Shown here: piece after piece, positions 14,243-22,893 of the stretch
Layout of the letters: each line of letters starts with the position of its first letter
How positions within the stretch are numbered: position 1 is the first letter of the stretch
Assembly: GCA_040880405.1 (NCBI GenBank)
Contig: JBBDIM010000080.1
Span: 1-33,735, forward strand
DNA from: JBBDIM01 sp040880405
Lineage (GTDB): Bacteria; Planctomycetota; Planctomycetia; Pirellulales; Pirellulaceae
DNA: 33,735 nt
Direction: 5' to 3'
Notes under the pieces: generated by a model
The model's input: only the letters and a program-made list of their open reading frames with translations
Databases searched by the model: none
Told to the model about the DNA's origin: nothing
Program-made: the position numbers and the translations under genes

Positions 14243-16876
14243 CTACGAACCAGCCTCGATTGCCGTTCTGAGATCTGTTTGGATTTTTTCTAGCGTCTCT
14301 TCGTCTTCGATTTTGTCGCCTTGCTCGTCGGTCACGTAGAAGACGTCGACCACCTGATCCAAATGCGTGGTGATCCGCGCGGCGTGGACGCTGAGTCCCA
14401 TTTCGTAGATGGCCCTCGCAATCCGGTACAGCAGCCCGAGTTGATCCTGGGTGAAGATGTCGATGATCGTGTACCGCTCGGAGGTGGCGTTGTCGATTTT
14501 CACCTCGGTGGGGATCGTCAGCACCTCGTCCGCGATCCGGGAACCGCGGCTGGCCCATACCTTGCGGAAGGCGGGTGGGGCGTCGTTGGGGTCCATCAAC
14601 TTCGTGCGGATGCGCTGGGCAATTTCCTCCAGTCGCTCCGCGGGTGGTGGCCCGGCGTAATCGTGATCCTGGACGAAGTACCGATCCAGCACCAAGCCAT
14701 CGGCCAAGGTATTGATTTCGGCGGAGAGGATTTGCATCCGCTCGCTGGTCACCGCCCCGGTTAGCCGGTGAAAGACACCCTGCATGGTCGCCTCACGGGT
14801 CCCGATGGTGATTTCCGTCGCGTCGCGGTCTCCCAGGTAGCGGCAGGAGACAATCGCGGCCTGATCCCCCATTTCCGACAGCCAGGTGAGCTCCTCCTGA
14901 ATTCGCTTGAGCGGAGTCTCGGAGAAGTAGCTCGGCGGCAAAGACTCGAATATCCGCCGATACCAGGTTGCCTCCTCTTGGGCCTCAATCCAACGGAGCA
15001 TCCGTTCCTTCTTCCGGAACCGAACCTCGGCCACGCCGGCCGATTCATCGCCACCCAAGTGGGCAACCGCCCGGCGGTAGAGATCGGTCAGGACGCGAAC
15101 TTTCCAGTGATTCAGTGTGCCGGGCCCCACTCCGGCGAAGTCGGCGCAGGTCAACACGTACAGCAGCTTCAGCACCTCGGCCGAGCCGACATCGACCGCG
15201 AACCGCACGAGCACTTGCGGATCGGTGGTATCGCGGCGGAACGCCAAGTGCGACATCGTCAGGTGCTGGTGAACGAGGTAACGCAGCGTTCCTTTATCGC
15301 GCGGCGAAAGCCGCAGTCGATCGGCCAACTGCTCCGCATACCGCGCACCCACCTCGCTATGATCCTCGGCAAAGCCTTTGCCCAGGTCATGAATCAGCAG
15401 GGCCAGGTGCAGGATCCATTTGTTGCGAAGGCCCCGGTAAACGGCACCCAGGGTGTCGTCCCGTTCGGTGAAGGTGGTCGCCTGATGGACCGTCTCGATG
15501 CAGTGGGCGTCGACCGTGTACTTGTGGTATTGGTTGAATTGAAGCAGCGACCGCGCATGGGTCATCCCAGGCACAATCTTCTCCAGCACGCGCAGCTCAT
15601 GCAGCCGACCGAGCAGTGGCCCCAACCGGCCCGGCTCCGACATCAGCGATAAGAAACGCTGCCGGGTTTCGTCGTTCAGTTCGATCACTTCGGTATGCAG
15701 CATCCGCTGGCGGATGACCTGCCAGGTGGGGTGATCGATCCAGCGGTCGTACCGGTTGGCGCAGTCCATCAGCCGCAGGACCTCGGCCAGGTCGCCGGCT
15801 CGGTTTTCTTTCCAGCGGCGAGAGGTGCTGATTTGATAGGGACCGACGCTCCAGTCCTGATCGATCCGCCGCGTGATCAAGGGGGTGAGCATTTTCGCCA
15901 CGGTGGATCGAGGACGAATCGATTCGCTAAAGTGTCGCGCAACCTCCTGAACTCCGCTGGTGTGGGCGAAATAACACTGCATGAACTGCTCGACCGGCAG
16001 CATCCCCTCAGTCCCTTCGTAGCCGCGAAGCTCAGCGATCCGGATTTGTTCGGCTCGGTCCAGTAGGTCGGTCGATTTGCCGGCGTGGAAGTGGAGCTCG
16101 TTCCGCAGTTGGAGCAAAAATTCCCGCGCATCGCGGAGAATCCGGCGGTCGTTGTCCGAGAGGGCTCCGAGTCGATTGAGGGCGTCGAGCTCGACTTCCC
16201 CGTAGCGGGCAAACCCCAGCCAGCGAATCATTTGCACACCCCGCAGCCCGCCGCTAGAGCGTTTAATATTTGGTTCCAGCAGATGGACGATCTCGCCATA
16301 CTGCGACCGCTCTTCTTTCCGCGCTGTTTGGATGGCGTAGAACAGCGAGCGAAAGTTTTTCCGCGCCTGGCTTCGCAGCGGATCGGCGAACGCGCGAAAC
16401 AGACCGACACTGCCCGCGAGAAAACGGTTCTCCGCCAAGGAAGTGAAGACGGTCGGATCGGCCAAAGCGGTGGTCAGGGCCTGCTGCGGGGTCCGCAGGC
16501 TGTGCCCCAAAACGAGACCCGCGTCGAACAGATCCTGCTGCATTCGCTTGGTCAGTTCGATCGCCGGGTCGCGATGGGCCGGACCGTGCAGAATCATCAA
16601 GTCGACGTCGGAGAAGGGGGCGACGTCTCGGCGCCCATACCCGCCGTGCGGGACGATCGCGATATGTTTGAGTAGCTCGTCGCCGCCGCCGGGAATCTCC
16701 GCGATGGCGGATTCGACGATGTCCAGCACAATCGCGTCGAACATGTCGGTCAGTTGGGCGCAAAGCTGCACGCCGGGCGTGCCGGCGTCATGTTGCCGCC
16801 GCAGTTTTTGACGGTCGGCGGCCAGTTTCTCCTTGGCGACAATCACCGAGGGACGCAATCGCAAGGCGGGTGTCAT
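14243..16876 (-). CDS. glnD: Bifunctional [protein-PII] uridylyltransferase/uridylyl-removing enzyme
   Basis: Senses glutamine and adds or removes UMP on the PII protein, here the GlnK encoded just upstream. 877 residues, normal length. The nucleotidyltransferase motif GGYGRRDVAPFSDVD (78-92) is intact. A helical linker is followed by the HD hydrolase domain with HLALLIHDLGKG and EDHSEVG (about 485-510). Two C-terminal ACT domains follow: about 690-760 (TREATMQGVFHRLTGAV) and about 795-870 (TQDQLGLLYRIARAIYEMG). Both activities therefore appear complete. It is last in amt-glnK-glnD, 105 bases after glnK. Start ATG 16876. Confidence 0.95.
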   Translation of the reverse strand: MTPALRLRPSVIVAKEKLAADRQKLRRQHDAGTPGVQLCAQLTDMFDAIVLDIVESAIAEIPGGGDELLKHIAIVPHGGYGRRDVAPFSDVDLMILHGPAHRDPAIELTKRMQQDLFDAGLVLGHSLRTPQQALTTALADPTVFTSLAENRFLAGSVGLFRAFADPLRSQARKNFRSLFYAIQTARKEERSQYGEIVHLLEPNIKRSSGGLRGVQMIRWLGFARYGEVELDALNRLGALSDNDRRILRDAREFLLQLRNELHFHAGKSTDLLDRAEQIRIAELRGYEGTEGMLPVEQFMQCYFAHTSGVQEVARHFSESIRPRSTVAKMLTPLITRRIDQDWSVGPYQISTSRRWKENRAGDLAEVLRLMDCANRYDRWIDHPTWQVIRQRMLHTEVIELNDETRQRFLSLMSEPGRLGPLLGRLHELRVLEKIVPGMTHARSLLQFNQYHKYTVDAHCIETVHQATTFTERDDTLGAVYRGLRNKWILHLALLIHDLGKGFAEDHSEVGARYAEQLADRLRLSPRDKGTLRYLVHQHLTMSHLAFRRDTTDPQVLVRFAVDVGSAEVLKLLYVLTCADFAGVGPGTLNHWKVRVLTDLYRRAVAHLGGDESAGVAEVRFRKKERMLRWIEAQEEATWYRRIFESLPPSYFSETPLKRIQEELTWLSEMGDQAAIVSCRYLGDRDATEITIGTREATMQGVFHRLTGAVTSERMQILSAEINTLADGLVLDRYFVQDHDYAGPPPAERLEEIAQRIRTKLMDPNDAPPAFRKVWASRGSRIADEVLTIPTEVKIDNATSERYTIIDIFTQDQLGLLYRIARAIYEMGLSVHAARITTHLDQVVDVFYVTDEQGDKIEDEETLEKIQTDLRTAIEAGS

Positions 16877-16981
16877 TGAGGATCGGTCCCTTCCACGGAG
16901 ACAAAGAGGCGACTCCGGAGGATTGGAGAGGCCTCTTTCTAAGTTAACTCGGCGACGTGAGCGAGCGATTGATCAAGAAGC

Positions 16982-17320
16982 TCAGATCGCATCCTCGCCG
17001 GTCTCGCCGGTGCGGATGCGGATGCTATCCTCCAGGTTGGCGACGAAAATTTTTCCATCGCCGATCTGGCCGGTCTGAGCGGTCCGCAGGATCGTGTCGA
17101 TCACCTTTTGGGCGTTCGCGTCGCTGCAGACGATCTCAATTTTTTTCTTCGGGACAAAATCTACGGAGTACTCCGTCCCTCGATACGTTTCCGTATGCCC
17201 CTTTTGTCGACCAAAACCGGAGACCTCAGTCACGGTCATGCCAAAAATCCCCAACTCGCTGAGGGCGTTTTTCACGTCGTCCAGTTTAAAATGGCGGATG
17301 ACCGCCTCAATTTTCTTCAT
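16982..17320 (-). CDS. glnK: Nitrogen regulatory protein PII (GlnK type)
   Basis: 112 residues. A trimeric cytoplasmic sensor of 2-oxoglutarate and ADP/ATP that can bind and block the ammonium channel. The ATG at 17320 gives the canonical MKKIEAVIRHFKLDDVK; a longer frame upstream is not family-like. The T-loop reads YRGTEYSVDF, with Tyr51 the expected uridylylation site for GlnD. The second PII signature is TGQIGDGKIFV. Position directly after amt (94-base gap) marks it as GlnK rather than GlnB, although the proteins are nearly alike. Confidence 0.95.
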   Translation of the reverse strand: MKKIEAVIRHFKLDDVKNALSELGIFGMTVTEVSGFGRQKGHTETYRGTEYSVDFVPKKKIEIVCSDANAQKVIDTILRTAQTGQIGDGKIFVANLEDSIRIRTGETGEDAI

Positions 17321-17414
17321 GGCCCATAGGCTCCCGATAAAGTCGAGCGCCGCGGCGAAAAACGATCCGTCTCGCCGCGGCCTCGACCAGTTTCCACAAA
17401 GTTGGTGAGTTGCG

Positions 17415-18872
17415 TTAGTTAAAGATATACCCTTCTTCGCCATGTTCGGAAATATCGAGACCACGGATCTCACTTTCCTGCGACACGCGAAGACCGATCG
17501 CCAAGTCGATCAACTTCAGCAAAATCACCGTCGCGACTACCGAGAAGACCATGGTCACCAACACGGCCGCCACTTGGCCGATCACCAAAGTCGCTCCGCC
17601 GCCATCCAATAGTCCTAGCGGCTCGCCACCCATGACATGCCGCGTGGCGAACACCCCGGTCAGCACGGCACCCAGCGTTCCACCCACTCCATGTACGCCA
17701 AAGGCGTCGAGTGAGTCGTCGTAGCCCAGCTTTTGCTTGAGTACGGCACACGCGTAATAACATACCACACCAGCGGCCGCACCCATGAGCAGGGCCGGCA
17801 TCGGCAACACAAAACCAGCGGCGGGGGTGATGCAGACCAAACCTGCCACCGCGCCAGACGCACAGCCCAGGACACTCGGCTTGCCCCGGAAAATCCACTC
17901 CATCACGGCCCAGGCCACCGCTCCGGCCGCGGCTGAGAAGTGGGTGACCACGAAAGCGTTGGACGCCAAAGCATCCGCGGCCACGGCGCTGCCGGCGTTG
18001 AAGCCAAACCAACCAACCCACAGCATGGCCGCCCCGAGCGTCGTGTAGGTCAGGTTATGAGGCCGCATGTCGTCGTGCCCGAATCCGAGCCTTCTTCCCA
18101 GGAACAACGCGCAGACCAAGGCGGAGATGCCGCTGCTGATATGCACCACGGTCCCCCCGGCGAAATCGAGCGCACCACCGAGCAAGGCTCCTTCGACATC
18201 GTGCGCCAAGAATCCACCACCCCACACCCAGTGACAAAGGGGGCAGTAAACCAAGGTGCCCCACAACACACTGAACACCGCCATCGCGGAAAACTTCATC
18301 CGCTCCGCAAAGGCTCCGCAAATCAGCGCCGGCGTAATAATGAAAAACATCCCTTGGAACACCATGAACGTGTAATGCGGGATGCCACCGTTCATCGGAT
18401 AAACCGCCTCGCCACTCTCGGCATCGAAATAGGGCTGGACTCCGTTCATGAACAGGTAGTCGGCATTGCCGAAGAACAGCCCCCCTTCGCCAAACGACAG
18501 CGAATAGCCCCACAAGGCCCAAACCACGGTCATCAGCCCCATCAAAAACATGCACTGCATCATCACCCCCAGGACATTCTTGCGGCGGACCAGGCCGCTG
18601 TAGAACATCGCCAGGCCAGGGGCGGTCATCATCAGCACCAAGGCGCTGGACGTCAGCATCCAGGCGTTGTCGCCGGAATTCAGCTCCTCTTCCGCCGCAA
18701 GCTCCGCCTCGGGGGAAGGGGACTCGGAGTCGGTCGGGGCCTGATCGGCGATCCCGGCGTCACGTTGGGTCGAGTCCTCGTCCTGGGCCCAAGCGGTCGC
18801 CGGGAGTGCCCCGACCCACATAAACAAACAAGCCGCGCAGAGGGCAGCGGCGACAGCGAACGACGTGCGCAT
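17415..18872 (-). CDS. amt: Ammonium transporter
   Basis: 485 residues. Forms a trimeric inner-membrane ammonium channel. Residues 1-29 look like a cleaved signal peptide (LCAACLFMWVGALPATAWAQ), followed by an acidic linker of about 35 residues before the first channel helix; many Amt proteins have such a signal. Family motifs: GLAMFYSGLVRRKNVLG, ALDFAGGTVVHISSG (recruitment aspartate and first pore histidine) and GVHGVGGTLGAVLTGVFA (second pore histidine). The C-terminus ends RGLDISEHGEEGY, the regulatory tail that GlnK contacts. It heads the amt-glnK-glnD operon. GAGG lies nine bases before the ATG. I saw no good sigma-54 site upstream. Confidence 0.95.
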   Translation of the reverse strand: MRTSFAVAAALCAACLFMWVGALPATAWAQDEDSTQRDAGIADQAPTDSESPSPEAELAAEEELNSGDNAWMLTSSALVLMMTAPGLAMFYSGLVRRKNVLGVMMQCMFLMGLMTVVWALWGYSLSFGEGGLFFGNADYLFMNGVQPYFDAESGEAVYPMNGGIPHYTFMVFQGMFFIITPALICGAFAERMKFSAMAVFSVLWGTLVYCPLCHWVWGGGFLAHDVEGALLGGALDFAGGTVVHISSGISALVCALFLGRRLGFGHDDMRPHNLTYTTLGAAMLWVGWFGFNAGSAVAADALASNAFVVTHFSAAAGAVAWAVMEWIFRGKPSVLGCASGAVAGLVCITPAAGFVLPMPALLMGAAAGVVCYYACAVLKQKLGYDDSLDAFGVHGVGGTLGAVLTGVFATRHVMGGEPLGLLDGGGATLVIGQVAAVLVTMVFSVVATVILLKLIDLAIGLRVSQESEIRGLDISEHGEEGYIFN

Positions 18873-19135
18873 GGAGATCTACCTCAAATAACCATTAAAT
18901 TTAGTTATCGAGAGCGACACTCCGCCTCATTGTTTTGCCTGTAACAACGTGTCAGCCTCAAATCCCCAGCCACCGCGCGAGAAACGTTTCGGGAGAGAAA
19001 CCGCTGCTCGCTGCCTATGCGAAGGAGGGGATTACGAAGTTAACAGGCTAGATTCACGCCCCCAGGAAGTAAAGAGCCCAGAGCAAAAAACGGAGGAAAT
19101 TTTGCTTTTCGCCCCCGGAGGGGACCGCTCAAACT

Positions 19136-19205
19136 CGGGTGCCATGCCCACGCCCTCCAACGTGGGCATGCTTTGGCGAGAAATTTCACCACCGGCAACG
19201 CCATC
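19136..19205 (+). repeat. Family 1 MITE-like element, left half
   Basis: Begins CGGGTGCCATGCCCACGCCC with a perfect hairpin at 19143-19170, then the shared interior start (CTTTGGCGAGAAATTTCACC, CCGGCAACGCC). The right half is absent. Confidence 0.75.
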
Positions 19206-19276
19206 GATCAATATCCAGAAAGGCCCCCCGACAACTGGTAGCCGACACTGAACTGAAGCCCTAAAGAAGTAGGAGT

Positions 19277-19407
19277 TTAGCCACAGAGATCACAGAGGAC
19301 ACAGAGAGAAGTATTGAAATAGTTCGTGAGATTGAGGCGCAAAAATATCATCAATTATTGAGAGTCTCACCCCGTCCCTCTGTGATCTCTGTGCCCTCTG
19401 TGGCTAA
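19277..19407. repeat. Family 4 palindromic element
   Basis: Left arm 19277-19308 (TTTAGCCACAGAGATCACAG and on) and right arm 19376-19407 are inverted copies made of CACAGAGNN nonamers; the spacer is about 67 bp. It lies 35 bases past the recG stop and could act as a transcript end. Confidence 0.87.
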
Positions 19408-19442
19408 CAAAAAAGAGCGACATAAGCCTCTAAATATGCCCT

Positions 19443-21536
19443 CTACCCCAAGTCGCTCAAGTCCAGTGATTTGCCGTACCGGATCATCACCATCCGCCTC
19501 AGCTTTTCCCATTTCGGGCCGACGAGGGAGGGATCGGTCCCGGTGATGCCGCGGGCGTCGGCTCTGGCTTTTTCTAGGAGCTCGCCGTCGCGCTGGAGGT
19601 CGGCGATTCGCAGGGGAGGTAGTCCGTGCTGTTTCCAGCCGAAGAGGTCGCCGGGGCCGCGGATGCGGAAGTCGACTTCCGCGAGGGCGAAACCGTCGTT
19701 GGTTTTGACGAAGGCGTCGAGTCGTTCTTGCGATTGCTCGGTGACCGGATTGGCGAACACGCAGACAAACCCGGGGTGCTTCCCGCGAGAGATTCTCCCC
19801 CGTAGCTGATGCAGTTGAGCCAGCCCGAATCGGTCGCCCCCCTCAATCGCCATTAATGTGGCGTTGGGGATGTCGATCCCGACTTCGATGACCGTGGTGG
19901 CGATCAGTACGTCGAGTTCCCGGTCGCGGAACCGCCGCATCACCTCTTCCTTTTCGGCGGTCGGCATCCGGCCATGGAGGATCGCGAGGCGGAACTCCTC
20001 GAGCTCGCCATTGGCCAGGTTTTCCAGCAGTTGCTCGGCTCCCATCCGCTCGGCGTCTTCCGACTCATCCACCAGCGGCGCAACGACGTAGCCTTGCCGA
20101 CCCTCACGCAGTTTCTTGCGAAAAAACTCCCACCACTTGGCCCGTTGCTCATCGGTGGCCAAATAGGTGTTCACCGGTTGGCGGCCGGGGGGGGATTGTC
20201 GGATGGTGGAGACATCCAAGTCGCCGAACAGGCCCAGGGCCACCGTCCGCGGAATCGGCGTGGCGGTCATGATCAGGTAGTGCGGGTCGGTCCCTCGGCC
20301 GCGGAGCGCGGCCCGTTGGCGGACGCCGAACTTGTGTTGCTCGTCGATCACGATCAAGCCTAATCGGGGGAACTCGATTTCGGTGGCGATCATCGCCTGA
20401 GTCCCCACCAGCAAGTCGATCTCACCGGCCGCCGTTTGCGCGAGCAGTTCCTTCCGCTGCTTTTCGGTGAGCGAACCGACCAACAGCCCCACGCGGACCT
20501 TGGCTTTTTTCAGCAGCGCCGCGAACGTCCGCGCATGTTGCCGGGCCAAGGTTTCGGTCGGGGCCATGAGCGCGGCTTGCTGTTTGGCGGCGACCGTGGC
20601 GAGCATCGCGTAAACCGCGACCATTGTCTTCCCGGTCCCCACATCCCCTTGCAGCAGCCGATTCATGGGAATGTCCCGGGCCAGGTCTCGGCACACCTCA
20701 TGGACCGAACGGTCTTGGTCTTCGGTTAGTTCAAACGGCAGCAAGCGGCGGATTCGCTCGTCGATCCGGCCATCGACCACAATCGGCACCGAGTGCTTCC
20801 GCTCCTCGACCTGATGCCGCCGGAGCGACATCGCCAATTGCAAAACCAGCAGTTCCTGGTAGATAAACCGCCGCCGGGCCGCGTCCTTTTCCTCCATGGT
20901 TTCCGGATTGTGGATCTTGCGGAGGGCGTCATGCACTGAGAGCAAACCATGCTCGTCGATAAACGACTGCGGCAACACCTCGTCCAGGTCTTCCAGGTAG
21001 GAGTCGAGCGCCGACTTGACCATCCGCCGCATCACCCCTTGGCGAATCCCTTCGGTCAGCGGATAGACCGGGTGCAGCCGGCCACCCTCCGGCGTTTCGC
21101 CCGCTTCCAAGGGTTCGACCACCGGGTGGGTCATCTCCCATCGCATCCCGTTGAGGGAGGGTTTGCCGGAGACGATCACCTGTTGCCCTTCGAAAAACCG
21201 CTTCCGCATGAAACCCTGGTTGAACCAAATGGCCCGCATGTGCAGGTCCCCTTGCCGGATCAACACACCCAGCACTCCCCGGCCTGGGGCGGTGTTACGG
21301 ACGTCGATATCCTCTACCACCCCGGCCACGCTGGCCGGTTGGTCCTCGATCAATTGATCGATGGAAAGCAGGACGCTCATGTCCTGGTAGTCGCGGGGGA
21401 AGAAAAAGATGAGGTCCAGCGCGGTATGAATCCCCAGCTTGGCCAGCTTTTCCGCCCGTTGAGGGCCGACCCCCTTCAAGAATTGAACCGGTGTTTTGAG
21501 CCGTTCCAGCGAAGATGTTTCACGAGCGTCGGTCAT
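19443..21536 (-). CDS. recG: ATP-dependent DNA helicase RecG
   Basis: 697 residues, normal length. Remodels stalled replication forks and branch-migrates Holliday junctions. The N-terminal wedge/OB region (about 1-230) begins with a helix-hairpin-helix-like LKGVGPQRAEKLAKLGI. Helicase motifs: Walker A GDVGTGKT (about 295-302), DEQH box (about 396-399) in VIDEQHKFGVRQR, MTATPIPRT, and motif VI QLRGRISRG. The C-terminal RecG segment includes GDLFGWKQHGLPPLRIADL. rnhA lies 28 bases upstream on the same strand, so the two are probably cotranscribed; both deal with RNA-DNA hybrids and fork structures, which makes the pairing sensible. Confidence 0.96.
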   Translation of the reverse strand: MTDARETSSLERLKTPVQFLKGVGPQRAEKLAKLGIHTALDLIFFFPRDYQDMSVLLSIDQLIEDQPASVAGVVEDIDVRNTAPGRGVLGVLIRQGDLHMRAIWFNQGFMRKRFFEGQQVIVSGKPSLNGMRWEMTHPVVEPLEAGETPEGGRLHPVYPLTEGIRQGVMRRMVKSALDSYLEDLDEVLPQSFIDEHGLLSVHDALRKIHNPETMEEKDAARRRFIYQELLVLQLAMSLRRHQVEERKHSVPIVVDGRIDERIRRLLPFELTEDQDRSVHEVCRDLARDIPMNRLLQGDVGTGKTMVAVYAMLATVAAKQQAALMAPTETLARQHARTFAALLKKAKVRVGLLVGSLTEKQRKELLAQTAAGEIDLLVGTQAMIATEIEFPRLGLIVIDEQHKFGVRQRAALRGRGTDPHYLIMTATPIPRTVALGLFGDLDVSTIRQSPPGRQPVNTYLATDEQRAKWWEFFRKKLREGRQGYVVAPLVDESEDAERMGAEQLLENLANGELEEFRLAILHGRMPTAEKEEVMRRFRDRELDVLIATTVIEVGIDIPNATLMAIEGGDRFGLAQLHQLRGRISRGKHPGFVCVFANPVTEQSQERLDAFVKTNDGFALAEVDFRIRGPGDLFGWKQHGLPPLRIADLQRDGELLEKARADARGITGTDPSLVGPKWEKLRRMVMIRYGKSLDLSDLG

Positions 21537-21564
21537 GGCCTACCCCGAGGACGGGCACCGCGGG

Positions 21565-22044
21565 CTATCGATATTGCTGATACGCCGCCACGGCCAGCTC
21601 GTCGCACCGGTCGTTTTCCGGGTGGCCGCTGTGCCCGGCTACTCGAGTATATTTGACGCGGTGCCTGGTAATCAACAGATCGAGCTGTTTCCAGAGGTCG
21701 TCATTTTTGACCGGCTTCAAGGTTTTCCCTTCCCGCCGCTGCCAATTGTTCCGCTTCCAATTTTTCATCCACTCGGTCATCCCCTTGCCGACATAGACGC
21801 TATCGGTGAACAGCTCGACCGTGCAAGGGCGTTTCAGCGTTTGCAGCCCCTGAATCACCGCCATCAACTCCATCCGATTATTGGTCGAAACCTCTTCCCC
21901 CCCAGACATCTCCAGTTCCTTGCCGGTTTTGGCGTGCCGCATCACAAAGGCCCAGCCCCCAGGCCCGGGATTGCCGCTACAGGCCCCATCGGTGTAGAGC
22001 AAAATTTCAGGGCCTTCAGCGGAGGAAGTGGAATCGTTGGGCAT
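21565..22044 (-). CDS. rnhA: Ribonuclease HI
   Basis: 159 residues. Cleaves the RNA strand of RNA-DNA hybrids. Catalytic residues are all present: Asp19 in LLYTDGACSGNPG, Glu59 in NNRMELMAV, Asp81 in LFTDSVYV, and Asp145 in GHSGHPENDRCDELA. The basic protrusion (KGMTEWMKNWKRNNWQRREG) of the E. coli type enzyme is retained. A ten-residue polar N-terminal extension precedes the core. Start ATG 22044. First gene of the rnhA-recG pair and divergent from the exported protein at 22310. Confidence 0.96.
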   Translation of the reverse strand: MPNDSTSSAEGPEILLYTDGACSGNPGPGGWAFVMRHAKTGKELEMSGGEEVSTNNRMELMAVIQGLQTLKRPCTVELFTDSVYVGKGMTEWMKNWKRNNWQRREGKTLKPVKNDDLWKQLDLLITRHRVKYTRVAGHSGHPENDRCDELAVAAYQQYR

Positions 22045-22223
22045 AACAAATCGGCACAGGATTGTGGGAATCGACGGGAATCGAAAGGAATGGCAACCGG
22101 CAATGGCGGCATTATTCCCGGAATCGGGCTGGGTTAGAAGCCCGGATGGGGTGGGAGCGGGCGTTTGGTTCCAGGGATCAGGGGGATTTCATGAGGGATG
22201 GCAAAGCCCTTTGGATTTCTGTA

Positions 22224-22251
22224 TTGACCCCGTCACTGAGAGGGGCATAAT
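22224..22251 (+). promoter_or_regulatory. Sigma-70-type promoter for the exported protein gene at 22310
   Basis: TTGACC (22224-22229, 5/6), 16-nt spacer, CATAAT (22246-22251, 5/6). The start would be about 22258, giving a 50-nt leader. It lies downstream of several ATGs in the same frame, which supports the later start at 22310. Confidence 0.6.
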
Positions 22252-22309
22252 GCGCGGTGATACGTGGGTCAGGCTGGGGGCGGAAGTGGACTTCTCAGGA
22301 ATTTTTCCA

Positions 22310-22885
22310 ATGGTTCGGATTATTACAACCGCGATTTTGGTAGCGACCGTTCTTTGCTCTGCGACCTTGGGTGCGGATAACGTACAACCCGATCGGTTGC
22401 CGGACCTGTGGACTCCCGCGCCCTTCCCGCTTCCTGACAAGGCGACCCTCTATACCAACCTAGCACTGCGCAAAGAGCGCCTGATGAAGATTTCACTTCC
22501 TGAAAAAATCGTCGCCGGTACGCCGTGTGAAGCCCAGATCACGGTGACCAATGATTCAAAGGAGGTGATTTACAGCCCTAACGCACGGCACGATATCAAT
22601 GTTAGTATCTTTCTCGTCAATTCGCGGGGAAAGACGGTGACGCCCACAGAGTACGGCAAACAGGCCTTGGTAAAGACCACATTGGCAAGTGGCTTATCAT
22701 CGGAAGGTGGACGCGACGATCTTAGGGGTGGTGTACGTATTGCCCCCGGCCAAAAGCACACCTGGGCAATTGATGTGGCGAAGTGTTTTGATTTGCCGCC
22801 GAATACCTATACGGCGAGAATTTCCATCGTCTCGCTTCACCCCGGGGAATTCGTCAAGTTCGAGGTATTTCCTCCGGAAAAGTGA
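22310..22885 (+). CDS. Exported protein of unknown function, probable Ig-like fold
   Basis: 191 residues from ATG 22310. The start is chosen because it opens a clear signal peptide (MVRIITTAILVATVLCSATLGA) and lies 58 bases after a good promoter; the frame is open further upstream but that part is not protein-like. The mature part alternates hydrophobic strands (AQITVTNDSKEVIYS, VSIFLVNSRGKTVTP, TYTARISIVSLHPGEFVKF), suggesting a beta-sandwich like the domains that present a lone binding surface outside the cytoplasm. No catalytic motif. It converges with the DUF1570-like gene, with only 8 bases between the stops. I do not recognise a family. Confidence 0.65.
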   Translation: MVRIITTAILVATVLCSATLGADNVQPDRLPDLWTPAPFPLPDKATLYTNLALRKERLMKISLPEKIVAGTPCEAQITVTNDSKEVIYSPNARHDINVSIFLVNSRGKTVTPTEYGKQALVKTTLASGLSSEGGRDDLRGGVRIAPGQKHTWAIDVAKCFDLPPNTYTARISIVSLHPGEFVKFEVFPPEK

Positions 22886-22893
22886 AACGCTTC

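Larger units (their letters stand above)
18873..19442. other. Gap between recG and amt
   Basis: 570 bases upstream of amt and downstream of recG. It contains a family 1 half element (19136-19205) and a family 4 palindrome (19277-19407). The amt promoter must lie within about 250 bases of 18873, but no hexamer or sigma-54 (GG-N10-GC) pair was convincing. Confidence 0.5.

Noticed and set aside
14229..14245. Terminator at the glnD stop
   Set aside because: A 7-bp TAGCGTG / CACGCTA stem overlaps the stop codon but has a 3-nt loop and no T-run, so it is too weak to call.
18873..19135. Sigma-54 promoter upstream of amt
   Set aside because: Expected for a nitrogen operon, but no GG-N10-GC pair of acceptable match was found on the minus strand.
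22028..22309. N-terminal extension of the exported protein gene
   Set aside because: The upstream part would precede the promoter at 22224-22251 and hide a clear signal peptide.
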